Shown: positions 6,574 to 12,367, numbered from the stretch's first letter. The stretch: DNA of 13,844 bases from an uncultured Butyricicoccus sp. (GCA_900555465.1 USLE01000008.1:1-13844), one strand, 5' to 3'. The notes: a model not told the origin generated them from the letters alone. A program made the numbers and translations.

Positions 6574-7944
6574 ATGGCCCTGTCTATCAAGCCCTATATT
6601 GAAAATAAGGAAAGAATCCATCTGATCGGCATCGGCGGCGTTTCGATGAGCGCGCTCGGCGAGCTTCTGCTCAGCCTTGGCGTGCCGGTTTCCGGCTCGG
6701 ACCGGCTGAAAACCGATGTCACCGCGCGCCTTGAGTCGCTGGGCGCAAAGATTATTTATGAACACAAGGCGGAAAACGTTGCGGGCGCGTCGCTGATCGT
6801 GCGCACCGCGGCGGTGCACGACGACAACCCCGAGATCGTCCGCGCGCACGAGCTGGACATCCCGGTGATGGAGCGCGCCGAGGCGTGGGGCCACCTGATG
6901 CGTGACTACGACAACGTGGTCTGCCTGGCGGGTACGCACGGCAAGACCACCTCGACCTCGATGATGACCCTGATGACGATGGAGGCGGGGCTGGACCCGA
7001 CCGTCATGGTCGGCAGCAATCTGCCTGCGATTGGCGGCACGCTGCGCATCGGCGGCAAGGGCTGCTTTGTCGCGGAGAGCTGCGAATACTGCAACTCCTT
7101 CCTGCGATTTGCGCCGACGGTCGCGGTCGTGCTCAACGTGGAGGAGGACCATCTGGACTTCTTCAAGGATTTAAACGATATCATCCATTCCTTCCGTTCG
7201 TTTGTCGAGCTGACGCCGATGAACGGCCTCGTGGTGGTCAACGGCGACGACCCGAACGCCATGCGCGCAGTGGACGGGCTGGACCGCCGCATCCGCACCT
7301 TCGGCGTGAACGCGAATGCGGACGTGCGTGCAGCGGACATCCGTGACGAAAACGGCTACTACCGCTTTACCGTGCTGGTCGAGGGCAGGGAATACGCCAA
7401 GGTCGAGCTGTCCGTCCCGGGGCGGCACAATATGCTCAACGCGCTGGCCTGCTGTGCGGCGGCCGAGTTCCTCGGCGTGCCGGGCGCGGCTGCGGAAAAG
7501 GGGCTGAACAAGTTCACCGGCTCGTCCCGCCGGTTCCAGCTGGTCGGCAAGATGCCGAACGGCGCGACCGTGGTGGACGACTACGCCCACCATCCGAGCG
7601 AGATGAAGGCGACGCTCATGACCGCGAAGGAAATGCGGTTTGACCGCATCCTGTGCGCGTTCCAGCCGCACACCTACACGCGCACCAAGGCGCTGTTCCC
7701 GGAGTTCGTGGAGGCGCTGAAATTGTGCGATCAGGCGGTGCTTGCGCCCATCTATGCGGCGCGCGAACAGAACACGGTCGGCGTTTACTCGTCCGATCTG
7801 GCAAAGGAAGTGCCGGGCGCGGTCGCCTTCGACACCTTCGAGGAGATCGCGGACTACCTGCGAGGCGAGGCCGGGCCGAACGACCTCGTGCTCACGATGG
7901 GCGCGGGCAATATCAATCAGGTCGGGCCGATGCTCATCAAATAA
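6574..7944 (+). CDS. murC: UDP-N-acetylmuramate--L-alanine ligase MurC
   Basis: A 456-residue cytosolic ligase that joins L-alanine to UDP-MurNAc with ATP, the first amino-acid step of peptidoglycan stem-peptide synthesis. The N-terminal UDP-binding Rossmann domain shows HLIGIGGVSMSALGELL (16-32) and VSGSD. The central ATPase domain shows the P-loop AGTHGKTTSTSM (119-130), the Mg-binding Glu168 in CFVAESCEY and NVEEDHLDFF (188-197). The C-terminal domain shows VVDDYAHHPSEMKATL (333-348) and FQPHTYTRT. All Mur-ligase signatures are intact and the length is normal. ATG 6574 gives the standard N terminus; the frame is open further upstream through the promoter region, but that part is not family-like. 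It stands alone between two terminators, outside a dcw-type cluster, which is common for murC in Firmicutes. Confidence 0.97.
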   Translation: MALSIKPYIENKERIHLIGIGGVSMSALGELLLSLGVPVSGSDRLKTDVTARLESLGAKIIYEHKAENVAGASLIVRTAAVHDDNPEIVRAHELDIPVMERAEAWGHLMRDYDNVVCLAGTHGKTTSTSMMTLMTMEAGLDPTVMVGSNLPAIGGTLRIGGKGCFVAESCEYCNSFLRFAPTVAVVLNVEEDHLDFFKDLNDIIHSFRSFVELTPMNGLVVVNGDDPNAMRAVDGLDRRIRTFGVNANADVRAADIRDENGYYRFTVLVEGREYAKVELSVPGRHNMLNALACCAAAEFLGVPGAAAEKGLNKFTGSSRRFQLVGKMPNGATVVDDYAHHPSEMKATLMTAKEMRFDRILCAFQPHTYTRTKALFPEFVEALKLCDQAVLAPIYAAREQNTVGVYSSDLAKEVPGAVAFDTFEEIADYLRGEAGPNDLVLTMGAGNINQVGPMLIK

Positions 7945-7962
7945 AAGCAAAACGCAAAAGGC

Positions 7963-7997
7963 AAACCACGCCGCGGAAACCGCGGCGTGGTTTTTTT
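7963..7997 (+). terminator. Strong intrinsic terminator after murC
   Basis: A 14-bp perfect stem, aaaccacgccgcgg (7963-7976) with ccgcggcgtggttt (7980-7993), an AAA loop, then continuing T residues. Confidence 0.93.
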
Positions 7998-8085
7998 GTC
8001 CGTGGGCGGCTGCGGCGCATTTATGCGCAGTGCGAAAAAATCTTCTCATAATTCTGTGCACGATAGAAAAATTTCTCAAATCTGC

Positions 8086-8147
8086 TTGACAAAAATGATA
8101 AAATGGTGCATACTGAACATACAAAGAATTATGCAAAATGTATAATT
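8086..8147 (+). promoter_or_regulatory. Promoter with downstream dyad, cytidylate-kinase-like gene
   Basis: A perfect TTGACA at 8086-8091 and CATACT at 8109-8114 with 17 bases between. Just past the expected transcription start lies an inverted repeat, AATTATGCA (8127-8135) and TGTATAATT (8139-8147), matching at 8 of 9 pairs. It could be a repressor site. The region is much richer in A/T than its surroundings. Confidence 0.65.
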
Positions 8148-8178
8148 GCGTGATTCGAACTGGTAAGGAGGGTGCGTT

Positions 8179-8790
8179 ATGAATAACAATTTAATTATCA
8201 CTATCAGCCGTCAATATGGTACGGGTGGCCGCGAGATCGGTCAAAAACTTGCGCTCCGCCTTGGCATTCCGTTTTATGACCGCGAGCTGATCACGCGCGC
8301 GGCCAAGAAAACCGGTTTTGATGAAAAGCTGTTCGAGCAGCTCGACAAGCGCGCAACCAACAGCTTCCTGTATTCGCTGACCATGTTCGGCTCGGTCGGC
8401 CTCAACGGCATGAGCCTGACCGACCAGCTCTATCTGGCGCAGTCCAACATCGTGCGCGAGATGGCGGAGGATTCCGCCTGCGTCATTGTCGGCCGCTGCG
8501 CGGACCATGTGCTGCGCGACTTCCCGAACAAGTTTGATTTCTTTATCCACGGCTCGATCGAGGATCGCGTCAAGCGCATCCAGACCTGCGGCGACTACGA
8601 GATCGAGGGCAAGACGCCCGAGTCCGCACTCGAGAAGATGGATAAGCAGCGTTCTACGTATTACAACTACTACACCGGCAAGGTATGGGGCAAGTGCGAC
8701 CACTACGACCTGTGCATCAATGCCGGACGTCTGGGCGTGGAGTATTCGACGGATATCATCCTCGAATACGTTAACCGCCTGAAAAAATAA
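8179..8790 (+). CDS. Cytidylate kinase-like family protein
   Basis: A 203-residue P-loop protein of the cytidylate-kinase-like family (Cytidylate_kin2 type). The nucleotide-binding loop is ITISRQYGTGGREIGQKLA (7-25), followed by IPFYDRELITRAAKKTG, the typical next segment in this family. Other visible parts are VIVGRCADHVLRDFPN and FIHGSIEDRVKRI in the middle, then DKQRSTYYNYYTGKVWG, a conserved lid-like stretch. It differs from true Cmk in length and in these motifs, so the substrate need not be CMP. The family is widespread in gut Clostridia and poorly characterised. The ATG at 8179 follows TAAGGAGGG at good spacing. It has a strong promoter with a dyad at the start site and its own terminator, so it is a single-gene unit. 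Confidence 0.9.
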   Translation: MNNNLIITISRQYGTGGREIGQKLALRLGIPFYDRELITRAAKKTGFDEKLFEQLDKRATNSFLYSLTMFGSVGLNGMSLTDQLYLAQSNIVREMAEDSACVIVGRCADHVLRDFPNKFDFFIHGSIEDRVKRIQTCGDYEIEGKTPESALEKMDKQRSTYYNYYTGKVWGKCDHYDLCINAGRLGVEYSTDIILEYVNRLKK

Positions 8791-8828
8791 CCAGCCGGTT
8801 CTCCGGGAGAGGAAAGAGAGAGGAGAGG

Positions 8829-8860
8829 CGCCGCGTCGGGATGACGCGGCGTTTCGCTTT
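8829..8860 (+). terminator. Intrinsic terminator
   Basis: The 9-bp stem cgccgcgtc (8829-8837) pairs with gacgcggcg (8843-8851), followed by TTTCGCTTTT. It ends the cytidylate-kinase-like gene. Confidence 0.82.
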
Positions 8861-8915
8861 TCCGAGGGAACCTGCGCGGCTTTTCAGCGTCTAACTGGAT
8901 AAAAGGGAGGGATGT

Positions 8916-9554
8916 ATGATGAAAAAATGGATTATGGGACTGTTGGCAGCGGCACTCGCAGCGGGGGTTGCAGGCTGTATGCCAATGGATCCTGCGGAAC
9001 AAGAATCGCTGTCGGCCAAGCCGGTCATCTACCTCTATCCGGAGGAGCAGACCGAGGTCAGCGTCAAGCTGGATTACGACGGCGAACTGACCGTTACATA
9101 CCCGGCCTATGAGGACGGCTGGAACGTGACCGCCTATCCGGACGGCACGCTGTTTGACGCGGAAGGCAACGAATACGCCTACCTGTTCTGGGAGGGTGTG
9201 TCGGACACTGAATACGATTTCTCCAAGGGCTTCTGCGTGGCGAGCGAGGACACCGCGGACTTCCTGCGGGAGACGCTGGCAGAGATCGGCCTGACGCCCG
9301 AGGAGTACAATGAGTTCATTGTTTATTGGCTGCCGCGCATGCAGGAGAACGCCTATAACCTGATCTCCTTTCAGGCGGGGCGGTACACACAGGCGGCAGA
9401 ACTGACCATTACGCCCGAGCCGGACAGCGTGCTGCGCGTGTTCATGGCATGGAAGCCGCTCGAGCAGCCGCAGGAGATCGAGCCGCAGCAGTTTGCGCCC
9501 TTCCTGCGCGAGGGGTTCACCGTGGTCGAGTGGGGCGGCACGGAGGTATCCTGA
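8916..9554 (+). CDS. Predicted lipoprotein with conserved extracytoplasmic domain
   Basis: A 212-residue protein with a type II signal peptide: MMKKW, a hydrophobic core, and the lipobox VAGC with Cys21 as the predicted lipidated residue. The mature part begins SAKPVIYLYPEEQTEVSVKL and includes YPAYEDGWNVTAYPDGTLF and YEYDF-type aromatic stretches. I recognise this as a domain found widely in Clostridia, but I know no function or name for it. It is acidic and rich in aromatic residues, with no protease or hydrolase motif seen. It would sit on the outer face of the membrane. Two tandem ATG codons (8916 and 8919) follow an AAAGGGAGG ribosome site; either may be used. A terminator precedes and follows it, but I could not find a convincing promoter in the 8861-8900 stretch. 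Confidence 0.82.
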   Translation: MMKKWIMGLLAAALAAGVAGCMPMDPAEQESLSAKPVIYLYPEEQTEVSVKLDYDGELTVTYPAYEDGWNVTAYPDGTLFDAEGNEYAYLFWEGVSDTEYDFSKGFCVASEDTADFLRETLAEIGLTPEEYNEFIVYWLPRMQENAYNLISFQAGRYTQAAELTITPEPDSVLRVFMAWKPLEQPQEIEPQQFAPFLREGFTVVEWGGTEVS

Positions 9555-9562
9555 CCCATAGG

Positions 9563-9597
9563 AAAGCCGGTGCGTTGTATGCGCACCGGCTTTTTCT
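9563..9597 (+). terminator. Intrinsic terminator after the lipoprotein gene
   Basis: The 12-bp stem aaagccggtgcg (9563-9574) pairs with cgcaccggcttt (9582-9593), followed by further T residues. Confidence 0.9.
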
Positions 9598-9609
9598 GCC
9601 CGGCGGCGC

Positions 9610-9638
9610 TTGCAGCCGGCCGGCGGTTGTGGTATAGT
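9610..9638 (+). promoter_or_regulatory. Promoter of the zincin gene
   Basis: TTGCAG at 9610-9615 and TATAGT at 9633-9638 with 17 bases between, 22 bases before the start codon. Confidence 0.55.
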
Positions 9639-9659
9639 AGCCTTGGAAAGGAAGATGCT

Positions 9660-10040
9660 ATGATTTCCATTGACCGCTTTCAGGAAATATTGGAGGATTT
9701 GGCCGAGGAGCTGCCCGCGGAATTCTACGATGAATTGAACGGCGGCATTCTGGTCGATCCGGGACATCCGCTGCATCCCGCGGATGAGCACGGAGACCTG
9801 TATATCATGGGGGAATACCGCGTCGACCCGGCGATGGGCAAATATATCGTGATGTTTTACGGTTCGTTCCGCCGCGTCATGGAGGACGCGGACGAGTCCG
9901 AGTGGATCGAGGAGATGCGCGATGTGCTGCGGCATGAGTTCCGCCACCATATTGAGGGGCGCGCGGGCGTGCGCGACCTCGAGATCTGGGACGAGCAGCA
10001 GATCGCGGCCTACCGCGCGGAAAATCGGGAAGAGGAATAA
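9660..10040 (+). CDS. Zincin-like metallopeptidase family protein
   Basis: A 126-residue small protein with the zinc-protease signature HEFRH (His92, Glu93, His96) followed by a further His and Glu (HHIEG). This fits the metallopeptidase family of short bacterial zincins (Zincin_1 type) that are usually about 110-140 residues. Upstream pieces typical of the Clostridia version include ELNGGILVDPG and DLYIMGEYRVDPAMGKYIVMFYGSF. No signal peptide, so it is probably cytosolic; the substrate is unknown and proteolytic activity has rarely been shown for the family. ATG 9660 is preferred over the earlier in-frame ATG 9570, which lies inside the preceding terminator and has no ribosome site; GGAAAGGAAG lies just upstream of 9660. 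It converges on the NiaR-like gene across the repeat region. Confidence 0.85.
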   Translation: MISIDRFQEILEDLAEELPAEFYDELNGGILVDPGHPLHPADEHGDLYIMGEYRVDPAMGKYIVMFYGSFRRVMEDADESEWIEEMRDVLRHEFRHHIEGRAGVRDLEIWDEQQIAAYRAENREEE

Positions 10041-10044
10041 AAAG

Positions 10045-10072
10045 CTGGCAGGGCGCTTATGCGTCCTGCCAG
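10045..10072 (+). terminator. Stem-loop after the zincin gene
   Basis: ctggcagg-G-cgc (10045-10056) pairs with gcg-T-cctgccag (10061-10072) across a TTAT loop. There is no good T-run after it, so termination is uncertain; it may simply protect the 3' end. Confidence 0.5.
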
Positions 10073-10169
10073 TTGCAGTCTGTCGAAAAGTCCCCGCGCG
10101 GCGGAATAAGGATAGAGGCCTGCGGGCTATACAAACCGCGCCCGCGTGCGAGGGGGTATGTGTATAAAA

Positions 10170-10254
10170 CGTGGCAATGCGTGTCATTCCGTGGCAGATC
10201 GTAGAGAAAGGCATTCCGCCTGCCACGCTTTTCCACACTTTGCCACACTTTTTT
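10170..10254. repeat. Decamer array unit A: forward block then inverted block
   Basis: Forward units start at 10170, 10180, 10190 and 10200 (CGTGGCAATG, CGTGTCATTC, CGTGGCAGAT, CGTAGAGAAA). After an 11-base gap, inverted units start at 10221, 10231 and 10241 (TGCCACGCTT, TTCCACACTT, TGCCACACTT), followed by more T. The period is exactly 10 in both blocks. Together they can fold as an imperfect hairpin ending in a T-run. Confidence 0.88.
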
Positions 10255-10259
10255 CTATC

Positions 10260-10280
10260 TATACCGTGTTACCGTATATC
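10260..10280 (+). repeat. TATACCGT block, copy 1
   Basis: TATACCGTGTTACC followed by GTATATC. It sits just after the T-run of array unit A. The same block recurs at 10475 and, degenerate, at 10546. TATAC and GTATA form a small inverted repeat within it. Confidence 0.75.
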
Positions 10281-10310
10281 TGTTTATATACGCTTCTTAT
10301 TATGTAAAAA

Positions 10311-10360
10311 AGACCGTGGCAGACCGTGGCAGACCGTGGCAGACCGTGGCACATCGTTGC
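10311..10360 (+). repeat. Decamer array, outer forward arm
   Basis: Four perfect tandem copies of AGACCGTGGC at 10311, 10321, 10331 and 10341, then the variant ACATCGTTGC at 10351. Bases 10311-10340 are the inverted complement of 10508-10537 at 29 of 30 positions. Confidence 0.95.
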
Positions 10361-10380
10361 AGCGGGTGTCTGTAAATAAG

Positions 10381-10420
10381 AACGTAGCACATCGTAGCAC
10401 ATCGTAGCACTTCGTTGCAA
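10381..10420 (+). repeat. Decamer array, inner forward arm
   Basis: Units with CGTAGCA or CGTTGCA cores start at 10383, 10393, 10403 and 10413, in the same 10-bp phase as the outer arm. ATCGTAGCAC occurs twice in tandem. Confidence 0.92.
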
Positions 10421-10431
10421 ACGCGGTCCTT

Positions 10432-10468
10432 CCGCAACGATCTGCTACGGTAAGCAACGATCTTTTTT
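10432..10468 (-). repeat. Decamer array, inner inverted arm with T-run
   Basis: Inverted units GCAACGATCT, GCTACGGTAA and GCAACGATCT step by 10 bases from 10434. The arm pairs with 10389-10420 at 23 of 32 positions and is followed by T7. Confidence 0.88.
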
Positions 10469-10474
10469 TCTTTT

Positions 10475-10495
10475 TATACCGTATTACCTATACTC
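10475..10495 (+). repeat. TATACCGT block, copy 2
   Basis: TATACCGTATTACC followed by TATACTC, directly after the T-run of the inner inverted arm, the same relative place as copy 1. Confidence 0.75.
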
Positions 10496-10506
10496 TACAG
10501 TCTTTC

Positions 10507-10541
10507 CGCCACGGTCTGCCACGGTCTGACACGGTCTTTTT
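10507..10541 (-). repeat. Decamer array, outer inverted arm with T-run
   Basis: Three inverted units (GCCACGGTCT, GCCACGGTCT, GACACGGTCT) from 10508 to 10537, then T-rich sequence. The arm pairs with the outer forward arm at 29 of 30 positions, enclosing the inner hairpin. Confidence 0.93.
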
Positions 10542-10545
10542 CTTT

Positions 10546-10563
10546 TATACCGTGTTTATACTC
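10546..10563 (+). repeat. TATACCGT block, copy 3 (degenerate)
   Basis: TATACCGTGTT followed by TATACTC, lacking the second ACC. It again follows an inverted decamer arm and T-run, and is followed by an alternating TA stretch. Confidence 0.68.
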
Positions 10564-10637
10564 TTATATATATACTCTTTTGATAGCGGAAAGCGATACT
10601 CCCAGCCGTTTCATATGGGTCCCGCCTTAACGGATCG

Positions 10638-11165
10638 TCATTTGTCCTCGGAAAGCAAAAACCCTTTGTCCTTCAGCCCCTGCACGATGCGGTCGAGCGT
10701 CGCCTCGTCCGCGGCGCGCAGCGTGTGCAGGTGGATGCCGCCGGTCAGGTCGCACAGCGGCCTTGCGCCGGGCTGCTGGATCTTCTGATAGAAAGCGTCC
10801 GCATCATAGCGGGAAAAGATGTGCAGCGGCGCACAGATCTGGCCGTATACCGAATGTTCGACCGTCACGTCGATCAGCGCGCCACCCAGATCGACCACCG
10901 TGTACAGCTCTTCGAGCAGACGGTCCTCCTTGTGGCGGCAGACCACGCGCCGCTCAGCATAGGCGGGCGTGGCGGCGGCGTTCTCCAGAATATAGCCGCG
11001 GGGCGTTGCGAGCACGGCAAGACCGCCCGCGCGCAGCAGGGCGATATCGCCCACGATAATCTGGCGGCTGACGCCGCACTGCGCGGCCAGCACGGTAGCG
11101 GAGACCGGCTTGTCGGCTTTGGAAAGCAGTTGGGTGATTTTTGTGCGCCGATCAGCAGCGTTCAT
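10638..11165 (-). CDS. niaR: NiaR-type transcription repressor (HTH + 3H domain)
   Basis: A 175-residue regulator. Residues 5-58 form a winged helix of the HTH_11 type (RTKITQLLSKADKPVSATVLA, then CGVSRQIIVGDIALLRAGG). Residues 72-172 form a 3H domain, named for its conserved histidines: RHKEDRLLEEL (His78, Glu86), VEHSVYG (His104) and GGIHLHTL (His145, His147). The His/Glu spacing fits the nickel-binding set I recall from Thermotoga NiaR (TM1602). NiaR represses niacin uptake and NAD biosynthesis genes when nicotinic acid is bound. No niacin or NAD gene lies in the window, so its targets are elsewhere. The start at 11165 follows AAGGGAG. A dyad just downstream of the -10 suggests autoregulation. 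The family assignment is secure; the exact effector is inferred. Confidence 0.88.
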   Translation of the reverse strand: MNAADRRTKITQLLSKADKPVSATVLAAQCGVSRQIIVGDIALLRAGGLAVLATPRGYILENAAATPAYAERRVVCRHKEDRLLEELYTVVDLGGALIDVTVEHSVYGQICAPLHIFSRYDADAFYQKIQQPGARPLCDLTGGIHLHTLRAADEATLDRIVQGLKDKGFLLSEDK

Positions 11166-11180
11166 GATGCGTCACTCCCT

Positions 11181-11219
11181 TGATACCTCTATCATAGCAA
11201 AAGAATCCCCGGGATGCAA
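11181..11219 (-). promoter_or_regulatory. NiaR promoter with overlapping dyad
   Basis: On the - strand TTGCAT (complement 11214-11219), a 17-base spacer and TATGAT (complement 11191-11196). The perfect dyad TGATA-gagg-TATCA (11181-11194) overlaps the -10 and the start site, a typical repressor position. Confidence 0.6.
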
Positions 11220-11235
11220 GCGCCGCTGTCCTGCC

Positions 11236-11268
11236 AAAAAAGAAAGAGCCATGCGTAAAGCATGGCTC
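11236..11268 (-). terminator. Intrinsic terminator of the 3D-domain gene
   Basis: On the - strand GAGCCATGC (complement 11260-11268) pairs with GCATGGCTC (complement 11246-11254) over a 5-base loop, then TTTCTTTTTT. Confidence 0.9.
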
Positions 11269-11282
11269 CTGGAAATGCTGCC

Positions 11283-11948
11283 TTAGTCCAGCAGGTAAAC
11301 GTTTGCGTACTGCACGCCGAGGTCGTACGCACGGCTGTGGGAGGAGACCAGGATGTCGATCTTGTTGTTCTTGATCGCGCCGCCGGTGTCCTCAGCGATG
11401 AACACGCCGTAGCCCTCGATATAGACGCGGCTGCCCAGCGGGATGACCGAGGAGTCGACCGCGATCGTGCGGCCCTCGGTCGGGGTGGTGCCGGATGCCG
11501 TCTTAGCGCCCGCAACGCCGTTGCAGGTCGCGCAGGGGCAGTAGAAGGTCAGCTTGTAGTTGCCGAGCGAGGTGGCGTTGCTCTTGATCGCGTCGGTCGC
11601 CAGCAGGGAGGACGAATACGAAACCGTCTTCGCAGCGACCGGGTCGGTCAGCAGCTTGTTGTAAGCGTCCTGTGCGGCAGCCTTCTTGGCAGCCTCGGCT
11701 TCTGCTTTGGCCTTGGCTTCCGCCTCAGCCTTTGCCTTGGCCTCGGCTTCCGCCTTCGCCTTGGCGAGCGCCTGTTCCGCGGTGGTGATCTGGTCGCTGG
11801 TGAGCACCGTGCCGACCGAGGAATTTAAATTGGAAGAGAGCACCGCTACAGGCTGCTCCAGCGCCGCAGCGCTGACAGAAGCCATCGCGCTGACGGCCAG
11901 CGTCGCCGCAATCAGCTTGGACGCATGCTTTCGCAGGGAAATAGACAT
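11283..11948 (-). CDS. Secreted 3D-domain protein with Ala/Lys/Glu repeats
   Basis: A 221-residue secreted protein. Residues 1-28 form a Sec signal peptide (LRKHASKLIAATLAVSAMASVSA, likely cut near Ala27). Residues 63-89 are an octapeptide repeat, KAKAEAEA in three near-perfect copies, a highly charged helix or coiled coil that could reach across the cell wall. Residues 130-220 are the 3D domain: LTFYCPCATC, GRTIAVDSSVIPLGS, IAEDTGG and KIDILV carry the three aspartates (Asp165, Asp187, Asp198) that name the family. The fold is a double-psi beta barrel related to lytic transglycosylase MltA, so a peptidoglycan-cleaving role is probable but not shown. There is no LysM, G5 or SH3b anchor, so the charged helix may serve instead. 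The start has TTAGGAG upstream. Single-gene unit with strong promoter and terminator. Confidence 0.88.
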   Translation of the reverse strand: MSISLRKHASKLIAATLAVSAMASVSAAALEQPVAVLSSNLNSSVGTVLTSDQITTAEQALAKAKAEAEAKAKAEAEAKAKAEAEAAKKAAAQDAYNKLLTDPVAAKTVSYSSSLLATDAIKSNATSLGNYKLTFYCPCATCNGVAGAKTASGTTPTEGRTIAVDSSVIPLGSRVYIEGYGVFIAEDTGGAIKNNKIDILVSSHSRAYDLGVQYANVYLLD

Positions 11949-12065
11949 TTGTGTTACACTCCTAAAATCGTTTTGAAAACCCGCGCGGGGCGCGGCACCG
12001 GATGTTACCGATTTGTTTTCAGGCTGTTACTATTTTGTAGTCGATCTGTTTCCGATCTGTAACCT

Positions 12066-12094
12066 ATGATACTTCATACTCTCGGATTTGTCAA
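12066..12094 (-). promoter_or_regulatory. Promoter of the 3D-domain gene
   Basis: On the - strand a perfect TTGACA (complement 12089-12094), a 17-base spacer and TATCAT (complement 12066-12071). The leader is about 110 bases and holds a CAGATCG direct repeat and a GTTAC/GTAAC pair, but no riboswitch I recognise. Confidence 0.75.
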
Positions 12095-12367
12095 ACACTT
12101 TCGAGAAATTTTGTTCAATCTGTACAAGAGTCTTTCTCTGACAGGCCAAAGTCTGTACAGACAACTGAAAAAAACGGCCCCATTTTGAAAGAATGGGAGT
12201 GTTGTGCACAACGAACGGTTACAAAACCGGTAATCTGCCATGTGGGTGGGGAGGCGGAGAACGGTGCTTCACCACAATTCGACAGGAGTGGGGATTGCAG
12301 GCTAAAAGTATAACCGCTTGTCAAAAGCGGATACTATATCACAGCCTGTATGGATGAGGCGCGCGCT
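12095..12367. other. Gene-free divergent region with palindromes and stem-loops
   Basis: About 270 bases between the promoters of the 3D-domain gene and rnj, with no credible gene. It holds two perfect 12-bp palindromes, GTCTGTACAGAC (12151-12162) and GTTGTGCACAAC (12201-12212). It also has a stem CCCATT/AATGGG (12179-12197) that has a T7 tract four bases beyond it on the - strand, and a long nested stem-loop at 12296-12350. Its role is unknown. Confidence 0.7.
12296..12350. other. Three-tier stem-loop, possible structured RNA or operator
   Basis: Nested inverted repeats share one centre. The outer tier is tgCAGGCT (12296-12303) with AGCCTGta (12343-12350), including one G-T pair. The middle tier is GTAT with ATAC. 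The inner tier is CCGCTT (12314-12319) with AAGCGG (12325-12330) around a GTCAA loop. There is no T-run after it on either strand. Confidence 0.6.

Larger units (their letters stand above)
10073..10637. other. Gene-free convergent intergenic region holding a phased decamer array
   Basis: About 565 bases with no plausible coding frame, between the zincin gene and the NiaR-like gene, which converge on it. The first 95 bases are GC-rich with no clear feature. From about 10170 to 10563 the DNA is built of 10-bp units and AT-rich blocks (entries below). From 10581 to 10637 nothing further is recognised, and no clear terminator for the leftward NiaR-like gene is seen. Confidence 0.85.

Noticed and set aside
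5455..7152. A 565-codon open frame on the - strand opposite the glycosyltransferase-like gene and murC
   Set aside because: It runs through a promoter, a terminator and two genes on the other strand; its composition is that of a shadow frame.
8703..10238. A 511-codon open frame on the - strand opposite the lipoprotein and zincin genes
   Set aside because: Same reasons: it crosses two terminators and antisense coding sequence, with no recognisable domain.
10221..10250. DnaA boxes / replication origin (TTTTCCACA resembles TTATCCACA)
   Set aside because: The match fits the 10-bp unit of the array instead, only one unit resembles a DnaA box, and no dnaA, dnaN or other origin gene is present.
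10171..10407. A 78-codon open frame across the decamer array
   Set aside because: Its sequence is the translation of repeats and AT-rich blocks, with no ribosome site; the array explains it.
10311..10537. CRISPR array
   Set aside because: Units are 10 bp with no unique spacers, and the blocks are inverted relative to one another; no cas gene is in the window.
11949..12065. c-di-AMP (ydaO-type) riboswitch ahead of the 3D-domain gene
   Set aside because: The context would fit, as such riboswitches often precede cell-wall hydrolases, but the conserved core sequences are not present and the leader is short.
12115..12324. A 69-codon open frame on the - strand in the intergenic region
   Set aside because: No ribosome site, no family resemblance, and it is interrupted by the palindromes and stem with T-run that better explain the DNA.
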